Positions 4,050 through 5,920 of a DNA stretch of 5,920 bases are shown here, in pieces. The DNA lies in contig JAUYFR010000210.1 of the NCBI GenBank assembly GCA_030690855.1, positions 1 to 5,920 of the forward strand. The letters are read 5' to 3'. A program made the position numbers and the translations under genes. The number at the start of each line of letters is the position of its first letter. Positions within the stretch are counted from its first letter, which is position 1. The notes under the pieces were generated by a model. It was not told the origin of the DNA and ran no database searches. It was given only the letters and a program-made list of their open reading frames with translations. Source of the stretch: Gallionellaceae bacterium (lineage in GTDB: Bacteria > Pseudomonadota > Gammaproteobacteria > Burkholderiales > Gallionellaceae).

Positions 4050-5920
4050 TTATTTCTTGTCTTTTACTTCGGTGAACTCAGCATCGACCACATTATCGTC
4101 GTGCGGAGCGCTAGCGGCTTCTTGCGCACCGGCATCACCACCACCTGCGGCTTGTGCTTTAGCTTGCTCGGCGGCGTACATCTTCTCACCTAGCTTCTGC
4201 GCGGCAGTCGATAGCGTTTCAGACTTCGCAGTGATCGCGTCTTTGTCATCACCTTTCACCACTTCTTCAGCTTCTTTCAAGGCGGCTTCGATGGCTGATT
4301 TTTCTTCAGCATTTAGTTGCTCGCCATACTCTTTCATCGACTTCTGAGTGGAGTGAATCAGGGCATCCAAATGATTGCGTGCAGTCACGAGTTCGATTGC
4401 TTTCTTATCTTCATCCGCGTGAGCTTCAGCATCTTGCACCATGCGGTTGATCTCTTCTTCGCTCAAACCAGAACTTGCTTGAATCTTGATCTTGTTTTCT
4501 TTGCCAGTCGCTTTGTCTTTCGCGGAAACGTGCAAAATACCGTTAGCGTCGATGTCAAAAGTTACTTCGATTTGTGGCATGCCACGCTGCGCAGGCGGAA
4601 TGTCGGACAAATTGAATTGACCCAAGCTCTTGTTGCCGGAAGCTACTTCACGCTCACCTTGCAACACGTGAATAGTTACCGCGCTTTGATTATCTTCAGC
4701 CGTTGAAAATACTTGCGATGCCTTGGTTGGAATCGTGGTGTTTTTCTTGATGAGCTTAGTCATCACGCTACCCATCGTCTCGATACCTAGAGACAACGGA
4801 GTTACGTCCAGCAACAACACGTCTTTCACTTCGCCTTGCAACACGCCGCCTTGAATCGAAGCGCCAACCGCAACGGCTTCGTCTGGGTTGACGTCTTTAC
4901 GTGGCTCTTTGCCAAAGAACTCTTTAACTTTTTCCTGCACTTTAGGCATACGAGTTTGACCACCCACCAAGATCACGTCAGCGATATCGGTGTTGCTCAC
5001 GCCAGCATCCTTCATGGCGATTTTGCATGGCTCGATAGTGCGTGCGATCAGATCTTCAACGATGCTTTCCAGCTTGGCGCGAGTGATCTTCACGGCCAAG
5101 TGTTTAGGGCCAGAAGCGTCGGCTGTGATGTAAGGAAGATTCACTTCAGTTTGTTGCGCAGAAGACAATTCGATCTTAGCTTTTTCGGCGGCATCTTTTA
5201 GACGTTGCAATGCCAACATGTCTTTCTTCAAATCAATGCCGGACTCTTTCTTGAATTCTTCAACCAGATGCTCGATCACGCGCATGTCGAAATCTTCACC
5301 ACCGAGGAAAGTGTCGCCGTTAGTGGAGAGCACTTCAAATTGGTGCTCGCCATCGATCTCAGAAATGTCGATGATAGAGATGTCGAAAGTGCCACCACCC
5401 AAGTCATACACTGCAATCTTGCGATCACCTTCTTGCTTGTCCATGCCGAACGCCAACGCAGCAGCAGTTGGTTCGTTGATGATGCGCTTCACATCCAAGC
5501 CTGCGATACGACCCGCGTCTTTAGTCGCTTGGCGTTGGCTGTCGTTAAAGTAAGCAGGTACGGTAATAACTGCTTCGGTAACTTCTTCACCCAAGTAGTC
5601 TTCCGCTGTTTTTTTCATCTTAACCAAAACTTGTGCGGAAATTTCTGGAGCAGAAATATCTTTATCGCGTACTTTGATCCATGCATCGCCGTTCTTAGCT
5701 TTAACGATGGTGTAAGGCACCATGCCGATGTCTTTTTGTACCATTGGCTCTTCAAAGCGACGGCCGATCAAACGTTTTACACCGTACAGAGTGTTCTTAG
5801 GGTTGGTCACAGCCTGACGCTTAGCAGCAGCGCCGACCAGCACTTCGCCGTCTTCCATGTAAGCAATGATGGAGGGAGGGGTACGCGCACCTTCCGCGTT
5901 CTCAATCACTTTAGGCTTGC
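4050..5920 (-). CDS. dnaK: Chaperone protein DnaK (Hsp70), N-terminus beyond right edge
   Basis: DnaK is the ATP-driven Hsp70 chaperone that binds exposed hydrophobic peptide segments, working with DnaJ and GrpE in the cytoplasm. The frame is open to the right edge, with 622 full codons. By alignment from memory to E. coli DnaK (638 residues), the first visible residues K-P-K-V correspond to positions 23-26, so only about 22 residues, including the first phosphate loop (DLGTTNS), are missing. The GTG at 5909 is internal Val26, not a start. Visible in E. coli numbering: VPAYFNDSQRQATKDAGRIAGL, INEPTAAALAFG (connect 1), YDLGGGTFDISI (phosphate 2), ILVGGQTRMPKVQ (adenosine site), interdomain linker DVLLLDVTPLSLG from 388, the beta-sandwich substrate domain, the helical lid, and the C-terminal VVDAEFTEVKDKK tail. 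One oddity is Pro at position 36 in ART-P-PSIIAY, where most family members have Thr. The stop is TAA; dnaJ follows after the repeat element. Confidence 0.98.
   Translation of the reverse strand, partial: KPKVIENAEGARTPPSIIAYMEDGEVLVGAAAKRQAVTNPKNTLYGVKRLIGRRFEEPMVQKDIGMVPYTIVKAKNGDAWIKVRDKDISAPEISAQVLVKMKKTAEDYLGEEVTEAVITVPAYFNDSQRQATKDAGRIAGLDVKRIINEPTAAALAFGMDKQEGDRKIAVYDLGGGTFDISIIDISEIDGEHQFEVLSTNGDTFLGGEDFDMRVIEHLVEEFKKESGIDLKKDMLALQRLKDAAEKAKIELSSAQQTEVNLPYITADASGPKHLAVKITRAKLESIVEDLIARTIEPCKIAMKDAGVSNTDIADVILVGGQTRMPKVQEKVKEFFGKEPRKDVNPDEAVAVGASIQGGVLQGEVKDVLLLDVTPLSLGIETMGSVMTKLIKKNTTIPTKASQVFSTAEDNQSAVTIHVLQGEREVASGNKSLGQFNLSDIPPAQRGMPQIEVTFDIDANGILHVSAKDKATGKENKIKIQASSGLSEEEINRMVQDAEAHADEDKKAIELVTARNHLDALIHSTQKSMKEYGEQLNAEEKSAIEAALKEAEEVVKGDDKDAITAKSETLSTAAQKLGEKMYAAEQAKAQAAGGGDAGAQEAASAPHDDNVVDAEFTEVKDKK

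Noticed and set aside
4317..4706. Plus-strand open frame of 129 codons opposite dnaK (also others at 4836-5201 and 5218-5553)
   Set aside because: These are shadows of the well-conserved dnaK coding strand, with no ribosome binding site and no recognisable domain.
5907..5909. GTG start codon for dnaK
   Set aside because: The codon aligns with internal Val26; the frame continues to the right edge with K-P-K before it, as in full-length DnaK.

Overview
The window is chromosomal DNA from a proteobacterium, most likely a betaproteobacterium. The protein sequences resemble what I recall of the Methylophilaceae/Nitrosomonadales side of that class: ClpS ends in a betaproteobacterial-type MEEH, DnaK ends in VVDAEFTEVKDKK, and the cold-shock protein begins MANGTVKWFNDAKGFGFITPDDG. 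Base composition looks moderate, near half G+C. The lineage is judged from memory of family sequences, not from a search. All five genes belong to the conserved protein quality-control and stress core.

Layout from left to right: (1) clpA on the minus strand, cut by the left edge (630 codons present, roughly the last fifth missing). (2) clpS on the minus strand, whose stop codon abuts the clpA start. (3) A 231-bp divergent intergenic region with a good sigma-32-like heat-shock promoter pointing into clpS-clpA, a sigma-70-like promoter pointing into the cold-shock gene, and a leader of about 110 nt ahead of that gene. (4) A CspA-family gene on the plus strand whose reading frame has no stop at the usual place and runs through a strong hairpin terminator. 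(5) That bidirectional terminator, shared with the converging dnaJ. (6) dnaJ, complete, minus strand. (7) A 124-bp dnaK-dnaJ spacer filled almost entirely by a 7-bp-periodic repeat element with inverted halves, reaching to one base from the dnaJ start codon. (8) dnaK on the minus strand, cut by the right edge (only about 22 N-terminal residues missing).

Functionally, DnaK and DnaJ form the Hsp70 chaperone pair. ClpA is the unfoldase of the ClpAP protease and ClpS its N-degron adaptor. The cold-shock protein is a small RNA chaperone. The divergent csp / clpS-clpA arrangement matches cspD / clpS-clpA of enterobacteria. I see no new defence or mobile system. The points deserving a second look are regulatory: the csp frame that reads into its own terminator, the repeat element that appears to have replaced the dnaJ ribosome binding site, and the heat-shock-like promoter in front of clpS.
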